Source: Chara braunii
Lineage: Eukaryota > Streptophyta > Charophyceae > Charales > Characeae
Assembly (NCBI GenBank): GCA_003427395.1
Contig: BFEA01000159.1
Span: forward strand, 1,219,485 to 1,246,368
DNA length: 26,884 bases
Reading direction: 5' to 3'
Shown here: positions 9,561 through 16,460 of the stretch, piece after piece
Layout: each line of letters starts with the position of its first letter
Numbering within the stretch: position 1 is the stretch's first letter
Translations under genes and position numbers: made by a program
Notes under the pieces: generated by a model
Told to the model about the DNA's origin: nothing
Seen by the model: the letters and a program-made list of their open reading frames with translations, nothing else
The model's database searches: none

Positions 9561-9960
9561 CTAGGAGTGTTCACGAGGAGACCTTCTGAGCAATTGCCCT
9601 TTCTTCTTGGCCTCGGAGAACCGCACGACTGAATTTGCAGACTTAAGAAGTTCCTTCCTTGTGAACCAGCGGTCCTCTATGTGAGGTTGGAACAAGAACT
9701 TCACAAGGTATTCACAGTTGGCACCTGTGCCCCACTGATCTTCAATGCTTTCGACTTCATATGCCTTTCCAGGGATAAGAGGTCCGAACTGTGCTGACCT
9801 ATAAGGAAATGCAGCAGCAGATGTAAACGACAACAATTTCAAAGCATGAAAGACAAGATGCGTTCTAATGTGAGGGGGAACAACTAACGCATACGATGGT
9901 CCAAATGAATCAGCCCCCACAACATCTAGAACCTGCCATGCGCCATAATAACTAAATAGA
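9561..9960 (-). pseudogene. Ty3/gypsy-like integrase C-terminus with chromodomain (fragment)
   Basis: Minus-strand translation begins YYGAWQVLDVVG (about 9950-9915), the position of the GPY/F module of Ty3/gypsy integrases. It continues LVVPPHIRTHLVFHALKLL, matching the conserved aspect of 'hPVFHvS.L', then a linker. The C-terminal segment contains YEVESIEDQ and EYLVKFLFQPHIEDRWF, followed by a final helix. That is the pattern of a chromodomain, which in chromoviruses guides insertion to modified histones. The frame has no ATG and runs on from upstream pol sequence, so it is a fragment. An AT-rich, stop-containing segment (9961-10015) separates it from the rest of the integrase. Confidence 0.75.
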
Positions 9961-10019
9961 CAACAATTTTCTATAAATAATAAATATCATTTTGATCAAT
10001 CAATTCAGATTTTTTTAAC

Positions 10020-10205
10020 CCAAACGCCGCAAATGGGCCAAACCCAATACCTCGACCGTATGAAAGAAGGCACACCGTGACGATGTTTGTTAGCTTGTTC
10101 AATCATTTTTCTCTGAGACTTGAACATGTTAACTCGTGCCTTCTCAAGATCTTAAAATTTTTCATGCCTCTTGACAAACTCTGCTGTGCCTAACTAAAAC
10201 ACATG
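10020..10205 (-). pseudogene. Ty3/gypsy-like integrase segment before the GPY/F module
   Basis: In one minus-strand frame the DNA reads AEFVKRHEKF, a stop, then DLEKARVNMFKSQRKMIEQ and ANKHRHGVPSFIRSRYWVW. This matches the helical stretch preceding '.vGDkVWl' in Ty3/gypsy integrases. The stop codon and the altered GD.VW motif show decay. The catalytic core (HHCC zinc finger, DD35E) that should precede it is absent; the protease comes directly upstream instead. Confidence 0.6.
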
Positions 10206-10225
10206 GTCTTAGCTCACCTTGAGTA

Positions 10226-10614
10226 TTCTCCAATTGAGCACTGTGATGAGCCCAGTCAATTGAAGGGTTGGTGACTTTAAGCCACTTCAGACTCAAGACC
10301 ATATCAAAGGGTACTTAGGGTACTAGGTGAGGGAAGATATGAAAAAATCAAACTCTGTCTCACTTCCCTATTTGCATCAAACGTGACTGAAACACCTTTC
10401 ACCACCCGTATGACTGTGACCGACTAATGAGTTCCCTACGTGAATCTCCAATGGGTGTACTAAGTATGAGACTTTGAAACCCAGATAGAGTTTCCGAACT
10501 CCGTTTAATCTTTAAACTTAAAAGAAATGAACTAAGTCTTCCTGTTTGCTCCGTACTCAACAGGGCTTTAAGTATGATCCTCAGGCTGTTGATGAGCGGC
10601 CTGATCAGGATCAA
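10226..10614 (-). pseudogene. Ty3/gypsy-like aspartic protease, frameshifted
   Basis: Three frames on the minus strand give successive parts of one retroviral-type protease. The first (10614-10399) reads RIILKALLSTEQTG, then a long polar stretch. ALLSTEQTG occupies the place of the active-site ALVD(S/T)GA motif, so the catalytic Asp and Gly are lost. The second frame reads VTVIRVVKGVSVTF and DANREVRQSLIFSYLP. The third reads FDMVLSLKWLKVTNPSIDW, equivalent to the 'yDvILGmdWL...np.IDw' end of the domain. At least two frameshifts are needed, so it cannot make an active enzyme. Confidence 0.7.
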
Positions 10615-10852
10615 TTCTGGCTTAAAAGTTTACCTTCCTTTTGTCTTTCAACTGAAGGAAGAGGGAGCAGAGCTGGTCATGCTTTCTTTGTGAAAGGGGC
10701 TCATCAGCAAAACAGCAAAAGACTCAATGTATGAAAACATTGATGTTGCTGGAGCCTCGTCAGAATCTGACACACGTCACGTCGTGCTGATTCATCTTCA
10801 GAGGACGGTGATTTCAACTCTGTAGAAGTGGCTGCAAACTCTGTTGGTCTGG

Positions 10853-10995
10853 CTAATTTTTTGAACTGCTGGTGCCCCAAGCGAGACACTCCTGCACAAA
10901 GTGTTGTCCTTCACATCTGAGGCAGACCCCTGCATCCTTCCTCTTCTGCCACACTCGCCTTGTGATTCTCAGATCCCTCCAAGGACATGAAGCAG
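10853..10995 (-). pseudogene. Gag nucleocapsid zinc knuckle (Ty3/gypsy-like), defective
   Basis: The minus strand reads RITRRVWQKRKDAG followed by VCLRCEGQHFVQEC. This is a CCHC knuckle whose spacing is CX2CX3HX4C, one residue short of the standard CX2CX4HX4C. In intact elements the knuckle binds genomic RNA in the particle. It lies on the same strand between the capsid part (13167 and up, beyond the nested insertion) and the protease (10614 and down), the correct gag-pol order. The frame ends soon after (WGTSSSKN, stop). Confidence 0.7.
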
Positions 10996-11077
10996 GGTCC
11001 ATTGTTTTTTTCTGAGTACGGAAGCCGCCCGGCCGGGCGGGGCCCGGGCAAGCCGGGCGGGCCAAAAAACAGCCCAG

Positions 11078-11080
<3 letters not shown>

Positions 11081-11115
<35 letters not shown>

Positions 11116-11321
11116 TCAAATAGAACTGCCCGGTAAACCGTAGGCAGAGAGGGAGAAGGAGAAGAGGACAACAAACGAGGGGCTGTGACAAACTGTTTCG
11201 TCGGAGTTCACCGACTCATCAGGAGGTATATATATATATATATCGTCACAAACAGAACTGCCCGGTAAACCGTAGGCAGAGAGAGAGAAGAGGACAACAA
11301 ACGAGGGGCTGTAACAAACTG
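11081..11321 (-). repeat. Two tandem units (~126 bp) of a hammerhead-associated repeat
   Basis: On the minus strand each unit runs TTTGT(C/T)ACAGCCCCTCG, TTTGTTGTCCTCTTCT, a pyrimidine stretch, CTGCCTACGG, TTTACCGGGCAG, TCTGTTTG..GACG and then a (TA)n tract. The CAGTTTGT landmarks lie at 11321 and 11195, a 126-bp period. The downstream unit is joined to the upstream one by the hammerhead core (11196-11222). The array runs into the assembly gap at 11322, so more copies may be hidden. The same unit occurs on the opposite strand at 17533-17800. Confidence 0.85.
11187..11255 (-). ncRNA. Hammerhead ribozyme (core motif, minus strand)
   Basis: On the minus strand CTGATGA (11222-11216) is followed by stem II: GTCGG (11215-11211), loop TGAACT, CCGAC (11204-11200). 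GAAA (11199-11196) follows. This is the conserved hammerhead core with a perfect 5-bp stem II. Two pairings for the rest are possible. (a) Type I: a 3-bp stem III (ACA/TGT, loop GTT) is followed by the preferred cleavage triplet GTC (11189-11187), but stem I is then poorly paired. (b) Type III: upstream CTGT pairs with ACAG after GAA, and stem I forms from GACG-(AT)n against (AT)n-CCTC with one mismatch. In (b) one to three extra T/G bases lie at the cleavage site. I am sure of the core, not of activity. Self-cleavage would release unit-length RNA from tandem transcripts. Confidence 0.75.
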
Positions 11322-11566
11322 NNNNNNNNNNNNNNNNNNNNNNNNNNNNNNNNNNNNNNNNNNNNNNNNNNNNNNNNNNNNNNNNNNNNNNNNNNNNNNN
11401 NNNNNNNNNNNNNNNNNNNNNNNNNNNNNNNNNNNNNNNNNNNNNNNNNNNNNNNNNNNNNNNNNNNNNNNNNNNNNNNNNNNNNNNNNNNNNNNNNNNN
11501 NNNNNNNNNNNNNNNNNNNNNNNNNNNNNNNNNNNNNNNNNNNNNNNNNNNNNNNNNNNNNNNNNN
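11322..11566. other. Assembly gap (245 N)
   Basis: A run of undetermined bases. It begins inside a hammerhead-associated tandem unit, which suggests the array could not be resolved. Frames reported across it are meaningless. Confidence 1.
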
Positions 11567-11599
11567 TGTGTGATACCAAGTATATACTAGGTTGGGGGC

Positions 11600-12025
11600 T
11601 CTGCAACCTATCGCTGACCAATGGAACGAAAAAAAAAAAAAGATAGTCGGAAGAGGAGGAGGAGAGAAGAAGAAGAAGACGACGAAGAAGAAGAAGAAGA
11701 AGAAGAAGAAGAAGAAGAAGAAGATGGGTGGAAGAGGAGGAGGAGGAGAGAGGAGGAAGGAGAATAAGATGAGGGGGAGGCGGAGGAGGAGAGAAGAAGA
11801 AGAAGAAGAAGTAGAAGAAGAAGAAGAGGGAGGCAAGGCAGTAATGGTGGCGACAAGGCGGTAGGGTCCTTTTTTTCTTACCTGTCGTTTATCTCGCGAC
11901 CTATCGCTGACGAATGGAACACACACAAAAAAAAAAGATAGTCGGAGAGGAGGAGGAGGAGAGAAGAAGAAGAAGAAGAAGAAGAAGATGGGCGGAAGTG
12001 GAGGAGGAGAGAAGAAGAAGAAGAA

Positions 12026-12057
<32 letters not shown>

Positions 12058-12500
12058 AGAAGATGGGCGGAATAGGAGGAGGAGGAGAGAAGAGGAAGGA
12101 GAAGAAGATGAGGGGGAGGCGGGGGAGGAGAGAAGAAGAAGAAGATAGTCAGCCGTAGAGCAGTTTTCTTTTTTTTCTTCTTCCCTGTCGTTTCTCTCGC
12201 GACCTGTCGCTGACGAATGGAACAAAAAAAAAAGAAAGAAGATAGTCGGAAGAGGAGGAGGAGAGAAGAGGAAGGAGAAGAAGATGAGGGGGAGGCGGGG
12301 GAGGAGAGAAGAAGAAGAAGAAGAAGAAGGGATCAGTTTTTTTTTTTTCTTTTCTTACCTGTCGTTTATCTTGCGACCTATCGATGACGAATGGAACAAA
12401 AAAAAAAGAAAAAGAAGATAGTCGGAAGAGGAGGAGGAGGAGAGAGGAAGAAGAAGAAGAAGAAGAAGAAGAAGAAGAAGAAGAAGAAGAAGATGATGAT
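11600..12500. repeat. Four purine-rich tandem units with conserved leader
   Basis: A leader CGACCTATCGCTGACGAATG followed by GAAC, an A run and GATAGTCGG, then hundreds of bases of (GGA)n/(GAA)n, occurs with leaders near 11608, 11898, 12200 and 12375. From the second copy on it is preceded by CTGTCGTTT(A/C)TCT. CGACCTATC and GATAGTCGG can pair (one bulge) around each A run. Spacing varies (about 290, 300, 175 bp) because the purine tracts differ in length. Poly-Ser or poly-Lys/Glu frames are repeat translations. Confidence 0.8.
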
Positions 12501-12504
12501 GATG

Positions 12505-12665
12505 AGAGGGGGACGGGCGGCTCCACGGCGACGGGCTGCTCCACGGCGCTGGCGACTCCAAGACGCTGGCGACGGGCGACGGGCGGGTCCACGGCAACGG
12601 GGGAGTGAAGCTCCCAGGCGATGGCGACGGGCGGCTCCACGATGACGGGCGGCTGAACCACGAAC
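12505..12665. repeat. GC-rich GACGGGCGGCTCCACG minisatellite
   Basis: Variants of GACGGGC(G/T)G(C/G)TCCACG and (G/C)GCGACGGGC recur about six times between 12513 and 12650. The array is degenerate and non-coding as far as can be seen. Confidence 0.65.
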
Positions 12666-12688
12666 TGCGCCGGCGGGGGAAGACCAAG

Positions 12689-12743
12689 GCCCCATTTGGA
12701 CAGCCGATGCAGGCCGCGGCAGCCAGTCGGCTGTTCAAACGGG
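12689..12743. repeat. Imperfect inverted repeat GCCCCATTTGGACAGCCGA
   Basis: The left arm (12689-12707) pairs with the right arm TCGGCTGTTCAAACGGG (12727-12743), with two or three mismatches around a GC-rich 19-base centre. The outer word GGCCCCATTTGG resembles Tourist/Harbinger-type TIRs. No TAA/TTA duplication is present, so it is only a structural call. Confidence 0.5.
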
Positions 12744-12770
12744 TCGTCGTTTTCCCTCCAAACATCAAAC

Positions 12771-12814
12771 GGCCCTCTGGCCGTCGATCATGGATGATCG
12801 ACGGGCGGAGGGCC
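12771..12814. repeat. 21-bp hairpin with 2-nt loop
   Basis: Arms 12771-12791 and 12794-12814 are complementary at 19 of 21 positions, separated by GG. The inner GTCGATCAT/ATGATCGAC and the outer GGCCCTC/GAGGGCC are perfect. It could be a compact fold-back element or a small-RNA-like hairpin; nothing else supports either. Confidence 0.75.
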
Positions 12815-13166
12815 ATCACAATTTCAACAAAAAAAAGCTGGCCTCACGGGCCCGACTCGCCTTTTTTCAGGCCTGGTCGGACCCAGTCAGCCCTCGGGAC
12901 CCCAGCTGAAGGCGATTCGGGGTCTGAACCCCCCCCCCCCCGACAAGGTGTGCTGGGGGTGCCCGGCCCCCAACCGGGCCGCCCGCCCGGGACCTCCCAA
13001 GGGCAGGCGCTGGTCGACCGGGCGGCCCCGATCCGTACTCAGGGTTTTTTTTTTTTTTTTTTTTTTTTGTTGGGTTAGCTAGGCACTTGGCCAATTTTGG
13101 TAAGTTGGGTCTGTGAGGTCCGCCGGGGCATTTGACAACCCCCTTAGGACCAGATGACCTCTGCGG

Positions 13167-13890
13167 TTAGAACTGAACGGAAGTTACGGAACCCTTGCCA
13201 AGTTTCATCAGTGCCTGACCCACAATGAGGGCAGCTTGCTCTCCTGATGCTACTGCATCTAGGCTAGCCCCATGGTGTACACCCCCCCCCCCCCTTCCCT
13301 TCCTCCAGCTTTGGGAAGAGGTGTTCTTTCCCTTCAGGGAAGTGGATTGGACATGGAGTGTGTCACCTTCATGTCCAAGGCTGCTCTGCCAAAGGCCCTG
13401 CAATCCTTGTGACCTGCAGTGCACAGGGTCGTTGCGTACTTCTCAGGAGATGCACGCACAAATCATGTTAGCTTGTCTTCTTCAGACATAGCCAGGCCTG
13501 GTGTGGAGGTAAGATGTTCCCACTCTACGTAAAGCTTGGCCAGGGATTCTCTCCATTTGGATTGGCCAAGTTCCATTAGTTCATCTGCAGCTTTGCGGAC
13601 TCTTTCTTTGTCTGTAAACCTTTCCTTCAGGTCTTGGAAGACCCCATCTACTCCTGGAGCAGCACCCCAATCATCCAGTCGTTTCCGGGCCTTCTTGCTC
13701 GCAGAAGTAACCCATTTGAGTCCAGACCCTTCAAGCAGAGCCACAGTGGACTTCACTTTGTTCACCTCAGGACAGGTGAACCCCTTGAGGTATGATCACA
13801 TTTAGGCTATCAAGGACACATCCACTTTAGCATCCCCTTTGAATTTGTCAGGCTGGGCCATAGGATCCAGCTGAGCAGAGGATCCAACTG
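13167..13890 (-). pseudogene. Ty3/gypsy-like Gag, capsid region, with stops and frameshifts
   Basis: The minus strand reads DKFKGDAKVDVSLIA, stops, then YLKGFTCPEVNKVKSTVALL with LEGSGLKWV. This matches the Retrotrans_gag pattern 'F.Gd...d...wL..m..yl.....pe..kv..a...L.g.A..W'. It continues with WGAAPGVDGVFQDLKERF, KAADELMELGQSKW and LAKLYVEWEHLTSTPG. After a stop at 13463 it picks up as FVRASPEKYATTLCTAGHKD, and a shifted frame ends near 13167. In living elements this part assembles the particle shell. At least three stops and a frameshift make this copy non-functional. It is collinear with the knuckle at 10853-10995 across the nested insertion. Confidence 0.75.
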
Positions 13891-14591
13891 AGCAGAGGAT
13901 CCAACCCTGAGTTCACTTTGGCATCCCCTATGAAGGACACATCCACTTTGGCATCCCCTATGAAGGTATCTCTGTTCCTGTTAGACTGGGCCTGCAGAAA
14001 CCTGTCTTGCAGGCTATGATCCAACTGAGGAGAGGATCCAACCCTGAGTTCGGGTGCCTTCAACTTTAGAGGAGAAGGCGTCTTGCTCTTGTGAGTGCTG
14101 ACTTGTGTTGTTGCAGCAGATTTAGATGCAGCAAACAGACGATCCACGTATTGGGACGGATTGGGACGGACTGTAGAGGTGTCAGGAATTATTGGAAGAA
14201 AGCAGCAAAAAGACGATCCATGGTATCAGCGAGGGAGTTCGGCTTCCGCTTTATTAAGGACAGCCTCTTCTCCACTTTGGTTATTCTTTCATCCGAGGAT
14301 GTGAAAAGGTCCTTGACATGAGAGAACGCCAAATTGAATCTGATCCACTATGCCATCTTTCGGTTAGTCTCAGTGAATCTGGCACTCACTTCAACTTTTG
14401 CGAAATACTCAGACAAGTGTTATAACTCTGATAGCTTTCATGTCTGCTTCTTCTTTCTTCCTTCTGACGTCTTGCACTTTTCTTCTGGCTGCTTCAGCAG
14501 TCTTTTCCACCTCTTCCAGTTCCAGCTCGAGTGGCATTTTCACAGGCGGCTTTGGCGCCCTAACGTCACTCGTGTCCGCACCCTCCACCAT
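13891..14591 (-). pseudogene. Gag N-terminal region (coiled coil), broken
   Basis: An ATG at 14591 (minus) starts MVEGADTSDVRAPKPPVKMP, then an alpha-helical charged stretch (ELEEVEKTAEAARRKVQDV). A frameshift near 14410 leads to EYFAKVEVSARFTETNRKMA, a stop, and FNLAFSHVKDLFTSSDERIT. After another break it reads RLFAASKSAATTQVSTHKSK. Two small internal duplications are visible: GATCGTCT(T/G)TTTGCTGC (14199-14220 and 14132-14152), and CACATCCACTTTGGCATCCC-type words at 13918-13965 that repeat FIGDAKV in the protein. It runs into the capsid part downstream on the same strand. Confidence 0.6.
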
Positions 14592-14774
14592 GTTGTTCCT
14601 CTCAATTTCTTTTTTTGTCAGAAAAATAAAAAAAAGGAAATCCGCCCCCCCCCTCTCCCCCCGCCCCCTCGAAGTCGGATTAGCATTCACACTCAGAACA
14701 CAGACTAATCAGAATCATTGTGCTGTTTGTTTGCAAAACGCACAAAGGATCGGAGAGTATACAGGCTGGGTAGT

Positions 14775-14886
14775 ACTACCCTCTTCCCCCGAACATAACC
14801 ACCCTAAAAATGAATGTATAAAAGCTATATTTCCGGCCAGATACGGCCAAAATAAGGGTGCGTTGTGTTCGGGGGAAGACGGTAGT
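14775..14886. mobile_element. MITE-like fold-back, family A, copy 2
   Basis: ACTACCCTCTTCCCCCGAAC at the left and GTTCGGGGGAAGACGGTAGT at the right pair almost perfectly over 20 bp. The inner words (TGAATGTATAAAAGC, CCGGCCAGATACGGCC, AAATAAGGGTGCGTTGTG) show it lies in the opposite orientation to the copy at 19753. Length is 112 bp. It lies just upstream of the gag remnant. Confidence 0.85.
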
Positions 14887-15109
14887 GTCTGCAGGCAACT
14901 AGGCGGTAAGAGATACACGCAAGTTGCAGATATGTCCTCCAACTTCTCTGCATCCCTTTTCCCCGTACCCAAAATGTATCAGAAATCAGCAACCATCATT
15001 TCTTTTTAGATCAGATCCATTCCAGGGTCTACTTGGTTGAACCGCTGTGATTAGTAGAAGAGAGCAATCTGCAAGATCAAAATCAGCACGAGAAATTTAC
15101 TCTGAGAAA

Positions 15110-15520
15110 CAAACTCAGACTACGCAGATGTGCAGCGTTTGCAGGCTGCTGGGTGCACGCACGGAAACAGACTGCTTGACTGTGAAGTGCTCCCTTTGAC
15201 CCACTGCCACGACAGACTGACAAACTGGACCATTTGACAGCGACAGACAGACCCAAACGGCGGACTGATGTGGACAGGGCTGACAACACAGCCTGCGACA
15301 GCACACTGAAATAGACAAACAGGACGTGCGAAATGCAGTCTGCAACAGCACTGTCAAGATACAGCGGTCAAAGGGTCTGATTTCAACACACTACACAGCA
15401 GACTGACCAATTCCGAGTCGATCCTTCCCTTTGACGGACTGACGGACGGACTAACTGACTAACAGACGGACAGACTGATGTCAGACTGACAGACTGATAT
15501 GAGAGGGACAGATCATTCGA
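15110..15520. repeat. Cryptic (GACTGACG)-type simple repeat
   Basis: GACTGA, GACGGACTGA and ACAGACTG words are scattered from about 15165, and become almost continuous at 15432-15506, where GACGGACTGACGGACGGACT is followed by several CAGACTGA words. The stretch lies upstream of the gag remnant on the minus strand and could be part of its leader or LTR. No LTR termini were found. Confidence 0.55.
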
Positions 15521-15841
15521 ACGAACTCACCCCGTCGCAATTATGTTGATTGGAGAACCTTGCCAGTCAGCACTTGGACTGGAAACAGCATGTGCGGCAC
15601 GATCTGATATGCAAGTCAGGCAGACATCCGCGCATCAGAGCCTGCGGCAGCATCCCAATAATGTGTCCATCAACTCCGAATGTAGATTCCGCTGACGTGC
15701 ACTCTGCAAGTGAGGAGCCTCCCCCCTTCTCCGGTGCTGGCTGCCGAGTCAGCGGCTCTTTAGGTCTATCAAACCCTTGCCACCTCTTGCTGCACCAAAT
15801 AGTTCTCTCCGCTGGTTTTTTTTTTTTTTTTAGCACAATTC

Positions 15842-16002
15842 TCTCCTCCACGCACCACAACCATCACAACCTGTCTCTCCACCGGTCAACCGCTGAAAAA
15901 ACAATTGAGCACGCACGGGATATATCGACGCCAGGTGGAGAGGTTGTGAAGGGTGGGGTGCGTGGAGGAGAGATTTGTGGGCCGTGGAAGTGCGTGCTCA
16001 AT
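15842..16002. repeat. Two interleaved inverted repeats
   Basis: The arm at 15842-15883 (starting TCTCCTCCACGCACC, ending CTCTCCACC) pairs with 15934-15972, with a few mismatches. A second pair, ATTGAGCACGCAC (15904-15916) and GTGCGTGCTCAAT (15990-16002), starts inside the loop of the first and ends outside it. The two stems could not form simultaneously as simple nested hairpins. Confidence 0.7.
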
Positions 16003-16059
16003 CAATCATCATCGCCATAGCTAACCATAGTGACGATGCAATCAATCATTATGTTCTTT

Positions 16060-16215
16060 GATCACCCCGATCCCAATCCTCCGGCCCTACCTGATCTCTA
16101 TCCCAGTCATCTTGTTCTAACCTCATCCCCATCCCAATCCTCCGCTCCCCTCTTGGTCTCTCATCGCAATCATCCGATTCTTGCCTATCTCGATCCCAAT
16201 CCTCCGGGCCCCTCC
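16060..16215. repeat. Degenerate CGATCCCAATCCTCCGG repeat
   Basis: GATCCCAATCCTCCGG recurs with variants at about 16068, 16130, 16165 and 16192, interleaved with CTGATCTCTATCCCA-like words. Further copies of CTATCCCAAT lie at 16580-16625, beyond the SINE and the MITE. Confidence 0.6.
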
Positions 16216-16239
16216 TCATCTCTTTTTCTTCTGTATTAT

Positions 16240-16460
16240 ATCTTTTCTTTTTTTTAATTTATTTAAGGGCGACGGCCTTGAGATATCATCATCGAACTGA
16301 CCGGCCCTACTTAGAGGTAAAATCCGAATTGCAATTCGAAGTTTACCTCAGTAATTCGGAAGTTACATCAGTTGGTAATTTTACTCCAGTGGAGTTCGAA
16401 CTCAGGTCTGCATTTCAACAGTGTTCAATTCGGGGGTGTACCAACTGAGCTACCGACTCC
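16240..16460 (-). mobile_element. tRNA-derived SINE
   Basis: On the minus strand the head reads GGAGTCGGTAGCTCAGTTGG (16460-16441), with an RNA polymerase III A box (TAGCTCAGTTGG). GAGTTCGAACTCC follows 37 bp later (16403-16391), matching the B box GGTTCGANNCC. An unrelated body follows, then an A-rich tail (complement of 16240-16265). The acceptor, D and anticodon stems do not form a cloverleaf, so it is not a functional tRNA gene. No convincing target duplication was seen. The 5' end abuts the MITE at 16461. Confidence 0.65.

Larger units (their letters stand above)
11012..13042. mobile_element. Nested 2.0 kb insertion bounded by inverted CTGAGTACGGA ends
   Basis: The left end CTGAGTACGGAAGCCGCCCGG and the right end (complement CTGAGTACGGA, TCGGG, GCCGCCCGG) are inverted copies, with a four-base indel after the first 11 bp. 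Both are followed inward by GC-rich CCCGGGC/GGGCGG words. The segment sits exactly where Gag capsid and nucleocapsid coding of one retrotransposon is interrupted. A- or T-rich runs abut both ends, so a target duplication could not be defined. Contents are hammerhead-bearing tandem units, an assembly gap, purine-rich repeats and hairpins. Superfamily is not assigned. Confidence 0.45.

Noticed and set aside
11908-11925. CTGACGA followed by ATGGAAC in the purine-rich units as another hammerhead
   Set aside because: CTGANGA matches, but there is no stem II and GAAA is GAAC; only part of the core fits, so it is chance or at best a relic.
11246-11926. Long frame crossing the assembly gap
   Set aside because: The frame is open only because undetermined bases are read as X.
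11608-12660. Poly-Ser/poly-Lys-Glu frames
   Set aside because: Translations of purine-rich tandem repeats, and some cross the N gap; there is no unique protein sequence.
16391-16460. Functional tRNA gene on the minus strand
   Set aside because: A and B boxes are good, but the acceptor, D and anticodon stems do not pair; it continues into a SINE body and A-rich tail.
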